NCBI RefSeq assembly: GCF_001562015.1
Contig: NZ_LASA01000069.1
Location: 1-55,404 of the forward strand
Length of the DNA: 55,404 nucleotides
Source of the DNA: Endozoicomonas arenosclerae
Lineage (GTDB): Bacteria; Pseudomonadota; Gammaproteobacteria; Pseudomonadales; Endozoicomonadaceae
Direction: 5' to 3'
The notes beneath the pieces are model-generated. The model saw only the letters and a program-made list of their open reading frames with translations. It made no database searches and was not told the DNA's origin. This document shows positions 1-8,844 of the stretch, in pieces; position 1 is the stretch's first letter; each line of letters opens with the position of its first letter. The position numbers and the translations under genes were made by a program.

Positions 1-248
1 CAATCATTGGGCGGTGGAGAATAATCTGCACTGGATTTTGGACGTTGCATTTTCAGAGGACGCATGTCAGATAAGCACAGGAAATGGGGCTGAAAATTTC
101 TCCATTCTGAGACGGCTTGCGCTGAACGCTATCAAAGCCAATAAGGGAAGTCGCAGTATCAAGAGTCACCGGAAGCTAGCAGGGTGGGACCATAAGCACC
201 TGAAAAAGCTGCTTTGCTCAGTCGTTCTGAATTGATGCAATTGCCCTG
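1..248 (+). mobile_element. Right end of an ISAs1-family insertion sequence (truncated by the window)
   Basis: The segment contains the last part of an ISAs1-type transposase followed by a short 3' end. The probable outer tip is at 248, where the sequence reads GATGCAATTGCCCTG; on the other strand this begins CAGGGCAATTGC, like the inverted repeats of this family as I remember them. The left half of the element lies outside the window, so the target duplication cannot be tested here. Confidence 0.7.
2..235 (+). CDS. ISAs1-family transposase, C-terminal fragment
   Basis: The frame is open from the window edge and starts inside the protein. The residues NHWAVENNLHW followed by a GNGAENFSILRRLALN stretch are the conserved C-terminal signature of ISAs1 (H-repeat) transposases, including the acidic residue of the DDE catalytic core in the E-N-N-L-H-W segment. 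The end, with AGWDHKHLKKLL, also matches the family. The stop at 233-235 lies 13 bases before the inferred IS tip. Only about 77 residues are visible, so whether the transposase is intact cannot be judged. Its last 70 bases overlap, on the other strand, the frame of the neighbouring exported protein, which reads into the IS. Confidence 0.75.
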   Translation, partial: NHWAVENNLHWILDVAFSEDACQISTGNGAENFSILRRLALNAIKANKGSRSIKSHRKLAGWDHKHLKKLLCSVVLN

Positions 249-2388
249 GTACCAGAGACAGTTCCAGTGGATCTATAAAGCCATCCCTGAGTTGGAGAGC
301 TTCTTTAAAAACGGCATGAATGACTGACTGCCATTCACCCATTGTTTCACGGGCTCCTGTTTCAAATGACTTGAATAAATCCAGGACGTTTGAAGGTATG
401 CCCAGGTTATAGGCTAACAGCGGCCAATATTCCTCCAGATCGTGCTGATCGATAAGGTGAATGACGGCATCAATCAATTGCCGGGAAGGGGATTCATTTT
501 CTTCCAGCTCCATCTCCAGATAATCGGTAACGATCTTCAGGTGACGGTCAAATAAAGGGGTGGAAATCATCAATGATTCCAGAAAGTTTAAGCGTGTCAG
601 GGTCCAGTGAGCGGTTTCCAGACACTCCGTTGCGTGAACTGCGCCCTTTATAATGCTCGGGCATTGATAAACGACCAGCCTGAAAAAGTTGATGTGTCTT
701 CTCAGTTTTGTGCAACGGGAAGTTCTGGGGCCAAAGTGATTGCACAGGTCCGTTACTATCCCGGAGGGTTTGATTAGGGCTCCTGCTCCAGGGGAGTAAA
801 TCCCCAATTGTTCAATAAAGCTGAAAAGGTTTTGGAACGTGTCGGAAGGCAGCATTGCTTCTGAACTGTTTTTTAACCATTTCATACCGAGTCGAATGGG
901 TGTTTCGCGGGATACCTCTTCGTTGGCTTCCGGAAGATCAATACCTGTCAGGAAAAAGAAAATCACCCAGATGTGTCTGGCTACCTGAGACATGGCCTGC
1001 AGCTCGATATGGTCTACACGGCTCACGTCTTTGGATTGAAGTAAGCTTTCGAAATCGGGCAATTTAGCAGGAATTATCGGTCTGGCTGGGGGATCATCTG
1101 GCTTTGCTTCCGGGGATGATTCTTCTCTGCCTTGTGGAGACGCTTCCATAGGAGGAGGTGGCGAATTCTTGTTTTGATTCTTACCTTTCTTCTTTTTTTT
1201 AGGGGCCATCCAGATTTTTTTCAGAACGTCTTCAATACCAATTCCGGCCCAGTGGAATGGTTGTGCTTTTGAGTCCAGAATCTGCCAGTTTCGAGACCAC
1301 TGCTTTCGCCAGTAGGCGTTACCATCACTTCTACTGAAACCATTGGCATCGCACCAATCCCGATATGAACTGCCGCCTTGCTGGCTGTCAGGCAAGGCGT
1401 AGCCATTTCTGTATACCTCAGGTGCTATTTTGGGAAAGAGTGGGCCATTGATAAATGCTTCCAGTTCAGCTTCAAAAGCAATACTTTGGAGACGGAAAAA
1501 CTCTCGCTGGGTAATGCTGGTGATAGAGCCATCAGGCCATCGCAAGATATAGATTCGCTCTCCATCAACTTCAGTAACAGCAACCAGCAACCCCATGCTG
1601 TAAAAAAACTGGGCCAGCATATCTTTCGGTAATGAAAGTTCCTGACTGATGGAGGGAATATCAGAAGCTGGGGGGAGGTAGAATTTCAGACTATCCAGGT
1701 TTTCTACAGACAAGTCTGCTTCTGCGTATAAAGAGTGGAAGAGTTCATCGAGTGCTTCCGGGGCTTTATACACCAGTAATTGTTGATCTTTAAAGCGAAC
1801 TGTCAGTCGAAGTGCGGGGGTCTTAACTTCAATCAAGAAAAGTTCTACATCATTACGGCTTGTACCCCCGGGTATTTTAATGGCTTTCTTATCGTCGTTA
1901 TCCGGAACAAGATGATCCGGGTCTGGCTCGTTCCCGGGAGGGAAAGGCTCATGGATGATGTAGTGTTTTTCAGTGACATTATTCAGTGAAATGTATTCAT
2001 ATTCGGCAAAAAGCGGGCTGGGTATTAAAGGCTTTTCGGGTAAATACATTGGACTGCCACCATCGTGTATATGCAGGGTCAGGTTCTTGATGCAGTCGTA
2101 ATGAATGATGGGGTCCTGGGAAGGCTGTTCGGGTACCAGAAAATATCTGACTTGCTTGCCAATGGGGGTATCGGGCAGAGGAAAGGGTTCAATCTGTTCA
2201 GGGATACCCGGTTCAGTCTGGTTAAATGTGGGAAGACTCTTCTGAACCTGTTGCCATTGTTGGGCTGTAATCATCAGACTGATTACAGATTCCAATGCAT
2301 GGCTGGGACCTGAAATAAAAAACAGAAAGAACAGAAGGCCCCGGGTTAATTGGATCGTTTTTATCTGCCAGTAGTTGGCTGTTTTCAT
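166..2388 (-). CDS. Orphan exported protein, C-terminus probably replaced by IS sequence
   Basis: I do not recognise this 740-residue protein. It starts with a signal peptide (hydrophobic core around residues 14-26, then SGPSHA|LE), so it should leave the cytoplasm. The start is set by GGATGGAGCTGA just before ATG. A lysine-rich and proline-rich linker (KKKKKGKNQNKN, then PPPP) near residues 400-440 separates two halves. The last ~28 codons, after DPLELSLVP, come from the IS end (positions 166-248), so the natural C-terminus is probably lost. The gene follows 2446-3225 in the same direction with a 57-base gap and is probably co-transcribed. Function unknown; possibly a secreted, host-interaction or surface factor. 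Confidence 0.6.
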   Translation of the reverse strand: MKTANYWQIKTIQLTRGLLFFLFFISGPSHALESVISLMITAQQWQQVQKSLPTFNQTEPGIPEQIEPFPLPDTPIGKQVRYFLVPEQPSQDPIIHYDCIKNLTLHIHDGGSPMYLPEKPLIPSPLFAEYEYISLNNVTEKHYIIHEPFPPGNEPDPDHLVPDNDDKKAIKIPGGTSRNDVELFLIEVKTPALRLTVRFKDQQLLVYKAPEALDELFHSLYAEADLSVENLDSLKFYLPPASDIPSISQELSLPKDMLAQFFYSMGLLVAVTEVDGERIYILRWPDGSITSITQREFFRLQSIAFEAELEAFINGPLFPKIAPEVYRNGYALPDSQQGGSSYRDWCDANGFSRSDGNAYWRKQWSRNWQILDSKAQPFHWAGIGIEDVLKKIWMAPKKKKKGKNQNKNSPPPPMEASPQGREESSPEAKPDDPPARPIIPAKLPDFESLLQSKDVSRVDHIELQAMSQVARHIWVIFFFLTGIDLPEANEEVSRETPIRLGMKWLKNSSEAMLPSDTFQNLFSFIEQLGIYSPGAGALIKPSGIVTDLCNHFGPRTSRCTKLRRHINFFRLVVYQCPSIIKGAVHATECLETAHWTLTRLNFLESLMISTPLFDRHLKIVTDYLEMELEENESPSRQLIDAVIHLIDQHDLEEYWPLLAYNLGIPSNVLDLFKSFETGARETMGEWQSVIHAVFKEALQLRDGFIDPLELSLVPGQLHQFRTTEQSSFFRCLWSHPASFR

Positions 2389-2445
2389 TCAGCTCCATCC
2401 TGAATGTCTCTGGTTCAAATAACAAATAAACAGTGGTTTTGAGGG

Positions 2446-3225
2446 TTAGTTGCTGCTGGGTAAACCAAAGCAACTGCGAATCAATCGGACAAAATCAAAG
2501 ATCTGATGGTCGGCATAGTGTTCGCTGATAAATGTAGAGAGAACAATGGCTGGGTGCTGGGTTTCAGGCAGTGTCTGAACTACTGAATCAACCGTTGCCG
2601 TCGGGTTTTCTGAATCAACATCTACATCATGGTTATGAGCGAGAAGATGAAGGCCTGAAGTAGCAAGGGCCAGGGTAGTATCAATGGCAAAATGCATGGT
2701 ATTGGTTGCCAGAAAATCCCCTACCAGTGTGTGCGTTGTGTTCCCTTGCTGATGGGCATAACTGTACTGAAGGTGCAGCTGGAGAATTTGCTGAGCAGTG
2801 AGTTCACCATACTTTACGGGGTCGGGTTTAGGGTCTGATGGGTCCCGTGGAGGTTGGGGTTGAAGCTCTTCATAGTCGTCTGGGTTTTCAGTCCTGCCAT
2901 CGATAAACCGGGTTTTAGGCGGTGCTGCAGGAGCGGCTGGCTTGGCCTGGCTTTGACCGGATGCCTCCGAGGTGTAATCACAGTTGGGTGTTCTATAAGG
3001 AGTACAGGAGTCGTTAAAGGGGGTAAAAAAGCCGCAACTTTGTTTAAGTTTCAGTGACTCTATTGAAAATATTGTTCTGGCGTTGAACTCATCATCCAGC
3101 GGTGGATATTTATCGACCTGGACTGTAATACTCAAATCAGCCTGTAAAGGCTGACAAAAAATACTTATAAACAGGACTGTTATCGTATATCTGAAATGGA
3201 CACCTGACAGGGCAATGAGTTTCAT
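2446..3225 (-). CDS. Orphan exported protein
   Basis: A 259-residue protein of unknown function. An ATG at 3225 after a GAGG-type ribosome site gives a good signal peptide (MKLIALSG, hydrophobic core, then FCQPLQA|D). A longer frame from a TTG at 3237 adds four residues and is less likely. The mature part has four cysteines in about 20 residues (near SCGFFTPFNDSC and PNC), suggesting disulfides, then a proline-rich segment and a helical C-terminal half. It precedes the larger exported protein at 166-2388 and probably forms an operon with it. No domain was recognised. Confidence 0.55.
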   Translation of the reverse strand: MKLIALSGVHFRYTITVLFISIFCQPLQADLSITVQVDKYPPLDDEFNARTIFSIESLKLKQSCGFFTPFNDSCTPYRTPNCDYTSEASGQSQAKPAAPAAPPKTRFIDGRTENPDDYEELQPQPPRDPSDPKPDPVKYGELTAQQILQLHLQYSYAHQQGNTTHTLVGDFLATNTMHFAIDTTLALATSGLHLLAHNHDVDVDSENPTATVDSVVQTLPETQHPAIVLSTFISEHYADHQIFDFVRLIRSCFGLPSSN

Positions 3226-3393
3226 GACAGGCCTCAACTCTGCTGTTTCAAGGTGCGTCTAAGGATAGACCCAGATTTGAATATGTCATTAAGAGTGTTT
3301 TGGTCAGATTTGACCCTTAGGGATTTTACAGAAGAAGTCGCTGAAGATAGGATGCAGATTCAAAACGAAAAAAAGAAGAATCAGGGAAAGCTA

Positions 3394-3993
3394 ATGAAGT
3401 TTGCCAGCATTTTAAGGGCAATTGCTCTATCGGGATTGATGATCGGCAGCGCCCAGGCACAATGGAGCCTTGATAAAAACCAGTCAGAGATCTACTTCAC
3501 TTTCATTAAAGCCGCATCCGTTGGGACAGTGGGACACTTTGAGTCGTTTGAGGCCAATATCACCGACTCAGGCAAAGCAAAGCTGACCATTGAACTCAAC
3601 AGTTTGAATACGGGTATTGAAAAGAGGGATGGTCGACTCAGAGATATTTTCTTCCAGACCACTCGTTACCCCAACGCTGAAGTGGAAGTGTCATTGAGCC
3701 AAAAGCTTTATGAGCGTCTGGAGGTGGGCGAAACGGATAAAGTCCGGGTTACAGCCAAGGTTTCACTGCATGGCAAAACAAGAAGAATGCGTGAGACGCT
3801 GAATGTCACCATGCTGAATGATAAGACTGTTGAAGTTTCTACGGCTAAGCCTTTGCTGCTTGATGTCAGCAAGTTTGGTTTGATGCCCGGTATTCAGGCA
3901 TTGATCGATCTGGCTGGAGTCAAAAGCATTTCCCAGTCAGTGCCCGTTACTTTCAAGCTGCGTTTTAATCAGAATCCTGAAACCAAAAGCTGA
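3394..3993 (+). CDS. YceI-family periplasmic lipid-binding-like protein
   Basis: This 199-residue protein has a clear signal peptide (MKFASILRAIALSG, cleavage after GSAQA) and then the YceI lipocalin-like beta-barrel pattern: WSLDKNQSEIYFTF at the start, a GHFESFEANI strand, LNTGIEKRDGRLRD, and the HGKTRRM loop. The family is periplasmic and binds isoprenoid-like lipids; the ligand here is unknown. The start at 3394 is chosen because AGGGAAAG lies just upstream and the signal peptide begins there; the frame is open further upstream without a leader. Length is normal for the family. It stands alone, divergent from the exported-protein pair. Confidence 0.85.
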   Translation: MKFASILRAIALSGLMIGSAQAQWSLDKNQSEIYFTFIKAASVGTVGHFESFEANITDSGKAKLTIELNSLNTGIEKRDGRLRDIFFQTTRYPNAEVEVSLSQKLYERLEVGETDKVRVTAKVSLHGKTRRMRETLNVTMLNDKTVEVSTAKPLLLDVSKFGLMPGIQALIDLAGVKSISQSVPVTFKLRFNQNPETKS

Positions 3994-4053
3994 ACATGAT
4001 CCAATCCTGCTTTCATACCGTAGAGTTCATAAAGGGTAACGGACTCTGCGACT

Positions 4054-4563
4054 ATGGAATCCAATGGAAAATGGGTATTGATTAGCATTGCTTTTAACCT
4101 CTTCTGGTTATTAATGGTGCTGGGGCAAGATGAATACCTTTGGTTGGGGGCTTTCTTTCTGCTGGCCAGTTGGTTTGCGTCACCTGATAGTGCTCTGTTT
4201 GCTCTCCTCATTGCTGTTCAAGGCATTCTTATGGATGTCATTTTGGGCAGGCTTGGCGTATTCAGTTTCGACTCTGTTTTCATTCCCCTCTGGCTCGTTA
4301 TTCTCTGGTTAGGTTTTGCCACCTTTATCTGGCATGTACGGGATCAGATTTGTGATAGATCCCCGGGGCTGATTGTTCTACTGGGCGGTGCTGGTGGGAT
4401 GATGAGTTATCTGGCAGGAGCCAGACTGGGAGCAGTCACTCTGCCATGGAATAGTTACCTGACTGCTTCAATTCTGTTTGCATGCTGGGTACTGTTTTCC
4501 GCTCTGATTCTGTTATGGCTTAAGCACTATAAGAAAATGTCAGGCAAGGAGGCTGGTGTATGA
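4054..4563 (+). CDS. DUF2878 integral membrane protein
   Basis: A 169-residue very hydrophobic protein with about five transmembrane segments, a short charged loop (HVRDQICDRSPG) in the middle and a basic C-terminus (LKHYKKMSGKEAG). The pattern and its partner fit the DUF2878 family, whose function is unknown. Its stop overlaps the next start as ATGA at 4560-4563, so the two genes are translationally coupled. In other gammaproteobacteria, as I recall, this family travels with the chalcone-isomerase-like gene that follows here. Confidence 0.7.
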   Translation: MESNGKWVLISIAFNLFWLLMVLGQDEYLWLGAFFLLASWFASPDSALFALLIAVQGILMDVILGRLGVFSFDSVFIPLWLVILWLGFATFIWHVRDQICDRSPGLIVLLGGAGGMMSYLAGARLGAVTLPWNSYLTASILFACWVLFSALILLWLKHYKKMSGKEAGV

Positions 4564-5063
4564 AGGCTCTATTTATGACGGCTTTTATGTGGCTCATATG
4601 TATTGAATCGTTTGCCAGTTCTGCAGTTTGGGATCGCTGGAAAACCGTTGGCGAAAGTCAGCTGACCTGGGGATTCTGGGTTATTTACGATTCTGAATTG
4701 CGTACCCCGGAAGGTATTTATTCACCAGAACAGAGTCAGCTGGCGCTTAAAATTACTTATCGCAGAAATATTGATAAGGATGATTTACTGCAGGCAACTG
4801 ATGATCAGTGGAAGCATCTGGGTATAAAAGAGAATCGTCGTGAAATATGGCTGTCAGAACTGGCAGGGATATGGCCCGATATTCGTAAAGGGGATCATTT
4901 GTTGTTTGTATTAAATAATGGAGAGGGATTTTTTTATCAGGCTGGAAAACTGTTAGGCAGCAGTATTGAGAATGAACATGCCAAAGCCTTTGTTGATATC
5001 TGGCTGTCGGATGAAACGGCGTATCCTGGTCTGAGGGATCAATTGACCGGCATGAGAGAATAA
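4560..5063 (+). CDS. Chalcone isomerase-like periplasmic protein
   Basis: A 167-residue protein with a signal peptide (about 20 residues, ending SFASS). The mature part, with WKTVGESQLTWGFWVIYDSEL near its start and LALKITYRRNI followed by a helical stretch, fits the bacterial chalcone-isomerase-like family. These proteins share the fold with plant chalcone isomerase but have no established flavonoid substrate. It is coupled to the DUF2878 membrane protein by a four-base overlap, so the pair probably works together at the envelope. Assignment rests on pattern memory only. Confidence 0.7.
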   Translation: MKALFMTAFMWLICIESFASSAVWDRWKTVGESQLTWGFWVIYDSELRTPEGIYSPEQSQLALKITYRRNIDKDDLLQATDDQWKHLGIKENRREIWLSELAGIWPDIRKGDHLLFVLNNGEGFFYQAGKLLGSSIENEHAKAFVDIWLSDETAYPGLRDQLTGMRE

Positions 5064-5092
5064 GCCGAAACAGTAAATCTACTTCGACTTTT

Positions 5093-6919
5093 TCAATGAT
5101 CTTTGGTCGTTATTAAGTGCCTCTCCAGTTGGCTCAACACTTTCATATTGTCTTCAGCCACTTCTGTATGAGTTCGCCAACGCATTAATTCCAACTCGGT
5201 TCTGGCTGCTTTTGCTACATCAGTCGTGAGTTCAGGTCTACTATCCTGTTTCGCCCAGTGTTTGACCAGGGCTTTATGCCAGCCACGATAGAAGATCGGA
5301 TTGGGCATAAGAATGCGACGACTGCCTATTTCTGAAGCTTCCTGTGAAGGCCAGTGGTCACAGTGGATGTCGTGGTAAGGCTCGGCATCCATTTCCAGGT
5401 CGGCGGGGTCATCGCCAACATATTGAACAATATTGTTTCTGCCAGGTATCACCTGGCCATGCCTGATGGCGTCAAAGCGACCCCGCTTGGAGCGTTCTGT
5501 TTCTCCTTTCGGGGTGTAGTCCTGACAGTCACCTTTCATCAGGATTTCATCGCCTTCTCTGAACAATCCATGTTGCTCCAGCTGTTTGCGGGTAGCTTCC
5601 CTGACTTGATTATCACTGACTTTTGCATCCAGATCAGGCCCCCTGTTGGTGACCCAGACGACGGGTATATTATGATCGCGATAGTGCTGTACCAGCTCTT
5701 TGACGCCTTCGATAGCCGAGGCGTCTCCTGATAACACATAACGATGCAGTGAGCTTTGGTTACTCATCTGTCCTTTGGCGCAAAGGCCTGCCATCCACCG
5801 ACTGTTATTGACCGCAGTGCCGTCAATATCCATCACGGCCACCATTTTGGAGGTGTCCTGACCTTTGACCCGTTTTTCAAATTCGGCTCCAGCCCTGTTG
5901 CAGGTTTGCAGGGTAAGAGCGTCGTAGGAAGGACTCTGCATATACAGCAGTGCCTGCTGCATTTGTTGAGTCAGAGGCGCTGGTGGGGTCTTTTCAGGCA
6001 GTTCCGGGTCATCCCATATCTGTAACGTCTGTTGTCTTTTATCAAACTCTTCGGGGGCAGTCGTTTTAAAAGGTGCATGGGTGATGCCTTCCCAGGAAGG
6101 GCCGTAAACGGGGTTGGTCACTACAAAGCAATCATTCCCCCATCGGCTTCGGGTTTCTTCTCTGATGGTGCTTCTCAGTTGTTCTGTAGAAACTGAGGCT
6201 TTTATACCTGAGTCACCCAGCTTGTCGCCAATAAACATGGCTTTCTGGCAGTCGGCTCTGACTTCAGCAATATGCTCTGCTTTGGATTTCCCTTTGTGAG
6301 CAATCTTCACAGAATCTTCGGAAACATCCGGGAATCCGAAGGCTTTGAGCATGGTAATCGTATCACTCTGAAGGGAGGGGTCTGAACGACTGGTCAGGTA
6401 GCAGATTTTAACTTTGCCTGTGGCTGCAGCCTCTTTGAGAAATGCCTCAGCACCGCATAAAGCATAAGAGCGTTTTGCCTGAGCTTTCCACCAGGCAGAA
6501 CTCCTCTCTTGGGTCATTTCATTATTGGTGCCTGTTAACCCTGCGAAGTAAGGAGTGCTTTCAACGGTTCCATCATCCAGATCAACGAATAGAGCCAACT
6601 TTTCATTATCTTTCAGGTCAGAGATGGCTTCTTTCAGTGCCTGTGTGGCATGAACAAAGGTTTGTTTCAGGGCAATATGTCCTGCTGCCGAGAGTTGCTT
6701 CCAGGCCAGCCCCATGATCAGGGTTTGATAGAGCTCACAGCGATCAACTTCCCGGCTATCCAGCTTTGCAGATGGATGAAAGGCAACGCCTTCCAACTTT
6801 TGCATGGCCTCGATGTTCAGATAGTTCTCAAGAATAAGGGTTCTGATCCGCTGGGCGATCTCTCTGACCGCATTGATTGGGTTCTGGGCTAATGAGGAAG
6901 CACTGGAAATGGCCTGCAT
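5093..6919 (-). CDS. Tandem HAD-superfamily (acid phosphatase-like) protein
   Basis: A 608-residue cytoplasmic protein (no signal peptide) with two HAD phosphatase-like units. The second has a good motif I, MDIDGTAV, with the nucleophile near D364, then VVWVTNRG (motif II Ser/Thr position replaced by T) and a YVGDDPADLEM motif IV near 490. The first has FVDLDDGTVES near D113, CYLTSRSD, and FIGDKLGDSG. Its motif I has one residue too many between the Asp pair and the Thr, so it may be inactive. The start has AAGGA eight bases upstream. It is monocistronic. It recalls class B/C acid phosphatases and DUF2608-type proteins, but the substrate is unknown. Confidence 0.65.
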   Translation of the reverse strand: MQAISSASSLAQNPINAVREIAQRIRTLILENYLNIEAMQKLEGVAFHPSAKLDSREVDRCELYQTLIMGLAWKQLSAAGHIALKQTFVHATQALKEAISDLKDNEKLALFVDLDDGTVESTPYFAGLTGTNNEMTQERSSAWWKAQAKRSYALCGAEAFLKEAAATGKVKICYLTSRSDPSLQSDTITMLKAFGFPDVSEDSVKIAHKGKSKAEHIAEVRADCQKAMFIGDKLGDSGIKASVSTEQLRSTIREETRSRWGNDCFVVTNPVYGPSWEGITHAPFKTTAPEEFDKRQQTLQIWDDPELPEKTPPAPLTQQMQQALLYMQSPSYDALTLQTCNRAGAEFEKRVKGQDTSKMVAVMDIDGTAVNNSRWMAGLCAKGQMSNQSSLHRYVLSGDASAIEGVKELVQHYRDHNIPVVWVTNRGPDLDAKVSDNQVREATRKQLEQHGLFREGDEILMKGDCQDYTPKGETERSKRGRFDAIRHGQVIPGRNNIVQYVGDDPADLEMDAEPYHDIHCDHWPSQEASEIGSRRILMPNPIFYRGWHKALVKHWAKQDSRPELTTDVAKAARTELELMRWRTHTEVAEDNMKVLSQLERHLITTKDH

Positions 6920-6999
6920 TCTTACATCCTTATAAGAGAAGTTAATCCAATAAAGGTAAGACTGGCGGGGGGCTGGAAGGTTCCAGAGACGTAGAAACG

Positions 7000-7034
7000 A
7001 AAAAAGCCACAGACCGTAAAATCTGTGGCTTTCT
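7000..7034 (-). terminator. Intrinsic terminator, originally downstream of the CAT tRNA
   Basis: The arms AAGCCACAGA and TCTGTGGCTT flank an 8-base loop, and the minus strand ends in a run of six T. It lies just beyond the left copy of the tRNA 3' part. Before integration it would have ended the tRNA transcript; the satellite has separated it from the intact tRNA by 8.6 kb. Confidence 0.8.
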
Positions 7035-7039
7035 TGCGG

Positions 7040-7089
7040 ATATGGTGGGCCTTCCGGGACTCGAACCCAGGACCTGCCGATTATGAGTC
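7040..7089. repeat. attL: left 50-bp direct repeat (3' part of the CAT tRNA)
   Basis: Identical to 15630-15679. It contains CCA, acceptor 3' strand, T arm and part of the anticodon arm of the tRNA (minus strand) and stops just past the anticodon, where the sequence changes to TTTAAATATG. It is the tRNA 3' end left on the chromosome side when the element entered; it is not a functional tRNA. Confidence 0.9.
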
Positions 7090-7216
7090 TTTAAATATGT
7101 ACTTTCGTACAATTCCATACCATTCCTTAAATCGGTTTTAAGTCCTTGTTTACTGGGTTTATTATTTCCTCATGATTCCAGACTGTACTATAGTTTTTCA
7201 CTCTAGCCCGACAGAA

Positions 7217-7249
7217 AGAAGGCGCATTAGAAGGCGCAAAGTAGGCGCA
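7217..7249. promoter_or_regulatory. Three integrase arm-type binding sites (left arm)
   Basis: AGAAGGCGCA occurs at 7217-7226 and 7229-7238, and AGTAGGCGCA at 7240-7249. The same decamer occurs twice near the other end of the element (15553, 15565), with the same 12-base spacing. Paired short repeats near both att sites are what tyrosine integrases of satellites use as arm sites. They lie between attL and the integrase start, so integrase binding could also repress its own gene. Confidence 0.7.
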
Positions 7250-7268
7250 ACTATCAAAGGTGGTCAAC

Positions 7269-8657
7269 ATGGCAAAACTAACCCCACTTCAACTGAAGAA
7301 CATTAAATACCGGCTGACTGAACAGGTAGGCAGTCGTGGTGATGGGGTTTTGCTATTTGAAAAAAGGAATAGCGGTACAGTTGAGGCATATTACAAATAC
7401 AAGCAGCAGGGCAAAGAAAGCAAGGTAAAGTTAGGGCAATACAAGCTCACCAGAGATGGGCATGGTTTCAGCTTGGCCGAATGTAGAGACAAGGCCCAAC
7501 AGCTAGCGAACACTCGCCGGGAGTGCGGAGGTGATCTGAAAGCACACCTTGAAGCTCAAGAGCTGGAGCACCAGAAGAAGCAACAAGAACTCAAGCGACA
7601 GGAAGAATTGGCAGAAAGTCAGGGCACACTTTCGGAACTGTGTGAAAACTATGTGTCATCCCTCTACAGGCAGGGAAAGAAGTCTGCGCGAGTGGTTGAG
7701 GGGGCATTTGCCTTATACGTTCAGAACCCATTCCCCAACCTGGCCAAATCCAAAGCCAAAGATATTACTGTTGAAGACATAGTAACCATTATCAGGCGCA
7801 TGATAGAGAAAGGGATTACAACTACCAGTAACCGGCTGAGAAGTTATCTCCATGCGGCTTATGAATATGGGATGAAAGCTGATAATGATCCACGGGAGCA
7901 GGTAGAGCACGGCAAGCGCTTTTTTATTGAGCATAACCCTGTGTCGGCCGTACCCCGGCAAGCAGACTTTGAAAGAGTCAGAGAGCGTTATCTAAACCAC
8001 CAAGAGATAAAAAGACTCTGGAATGACTTTATTCCTTCCATGCCGAACCGTAGTCCTGTCTTTGGCTTGCTGCTACGTTTCATGCTGGCGACGGCGGGTA
8101 ACAGGCCAGAGCAGATAACCCTATGTCGATGGTCAGATATTGACTTTGAAAGAAGGCACTTCACTTTCATTGAGCGCAAAGGAAAAAGCGGTAATCCAAG
8201 AAAGCGTGTCATGCCACTGACTGCCCGGGCTCTGCAGATACTTGAAGAGCTGAAATTGATAACCGGCTCTCATGAGTGGCCTTTCTCCATTACGGGTAAG
8301 GCTCCGTTAAAGGTTACCAGTCTGACCCGTAGAGTTAATGAATACTGTAGTTTCTTGGAGGCTGAAGCCAAGGCAAAAGGTGAGCAGGCACCAGAACGGT
8401 TTACCTCAAAAGACATGCGTAGAACAGCAACTAACCTGCTTATCGAGTGTCGCGTTCCCCAGGAACAACGCTTTCTGATACAGAGCCGGGAAGATGGCAG
8501 CATTGAGAGCAAGCACTATGATCATTCAGACCGGTTACCAGAGAAACGGGAAGCCCTGAAGAGATACGGCGCATTTTTAGACAAGATTCTCAAGGGTGAA
8601 GCTACCAAGCTGGTGGATCTTGACCAGTATCGCCAGACCACCAGCAGGCAGGATTGA
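7269..8657 (+). CDS. Tyrosine recombinase (P4-type integrase)
   Basis: A 462-residue integrase. An N-terminal P4-type DNA-binding region (residues 1-100, with LGQYKLTRDGHGFSLAECR) is followed by a charged linker, a SAM-like core-binding domain (about 115-225) and the catalytic domain. Visible catalytic positions are R in ATAGNRPEQ (about 279), K in ERKGKSG, R in KDMRRT (about 384) and Y in KHYDH (about 417). The usual box II His is replaced by Lys (KDMR rather than HDLR), an oddity also found in some P4-like integrases. ATG at 7269 follows AAAGGTGG. It lies next to attL and reads into the element, the usual arrangement. Confidence 0.92.
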   Translation: MAKLTPLQLKNIKYRLTEQVGSRGDGVLLFEKRNSGTVEAYYKYKQQGKESKVKLGQYKLTRDGHGFSLAECRDKAQQLANTRRECGGDLKAHLEAQELEHQKKQQELKRQEELAESQGTLSELCENYVSSLYRQGKKSARVVEGAFALYVQNPFPNLAKSKAKDITVEDIVTIIRRMIEKGITTTSNRLRSYLHAAYEYGMKADNDPREQVEHGKRFFIEHNPVSAVPRQADFERVRERYLNHQEIKRLWNDFIPSMPNRSPVFGLLLRFMLATAGNRPEQITLCRWSDIDFERRHFTFIERKGKSGNPRKRVMPLTARALQILEELKLITGSHEWPFSITGKAPLKVTSLTRRVNEYCSFLEAEAKAKGEQAPERFTSKDMRRTATNLLIECRVPQEQRFLIQSREDGSIESKHYDHSDRLPEKREALKRYGAFLDKILKGEATKLVDLDQYRQTTSRQD

Positions 8658-8682
8658 TTGAGTTTCTCTTACCAGTAGCTTG

Positions 8683-8844
8683 TCATTCGTCCTTGTTGTC
8701 TGGTTTGACCAGATTCTCAGGATTACCAAGAGCGGTTTCTTTCTCCAGCTCTTCCTGTATTTCTTTGGGGAGCGGCTTGAAAAGCTGCTCTGCTGACTTT
8801 CTGGCTCGCTCACGAGCTTTCTTTATGCGTTCTTCGAGCGTCAT
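8683..8844 (-). CDS. Small charged helical protein coupled to the upstream gene
   Basis: A 53-residue, highly charged helical protein (starting MTLEERIKKARERARKS, then LFKPLPKEIQEELEKE). The start ATG at 8844 overlaps the stop of the 8841-9377 gene as ATGA, so the two are translationally coupled. It looks like a small binding partner or antitoxin-like protein, but no family was recognised. It converges on the integrase, 25 bases away. Confidence 0.55.
   Translation of the reverse strand: MTLEERIKKARERARKSAEQLFKPLPKEIQEELEKETALGNPENLVKPDNKDE

Noticed and set aside
7043-7089. A second tRNA gene at the left end of the satellite
   Set aside because: Only the 3' part up to the anticodon is present; the 5' half is replaced by unrelated sequence. 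It is the attL remnant.
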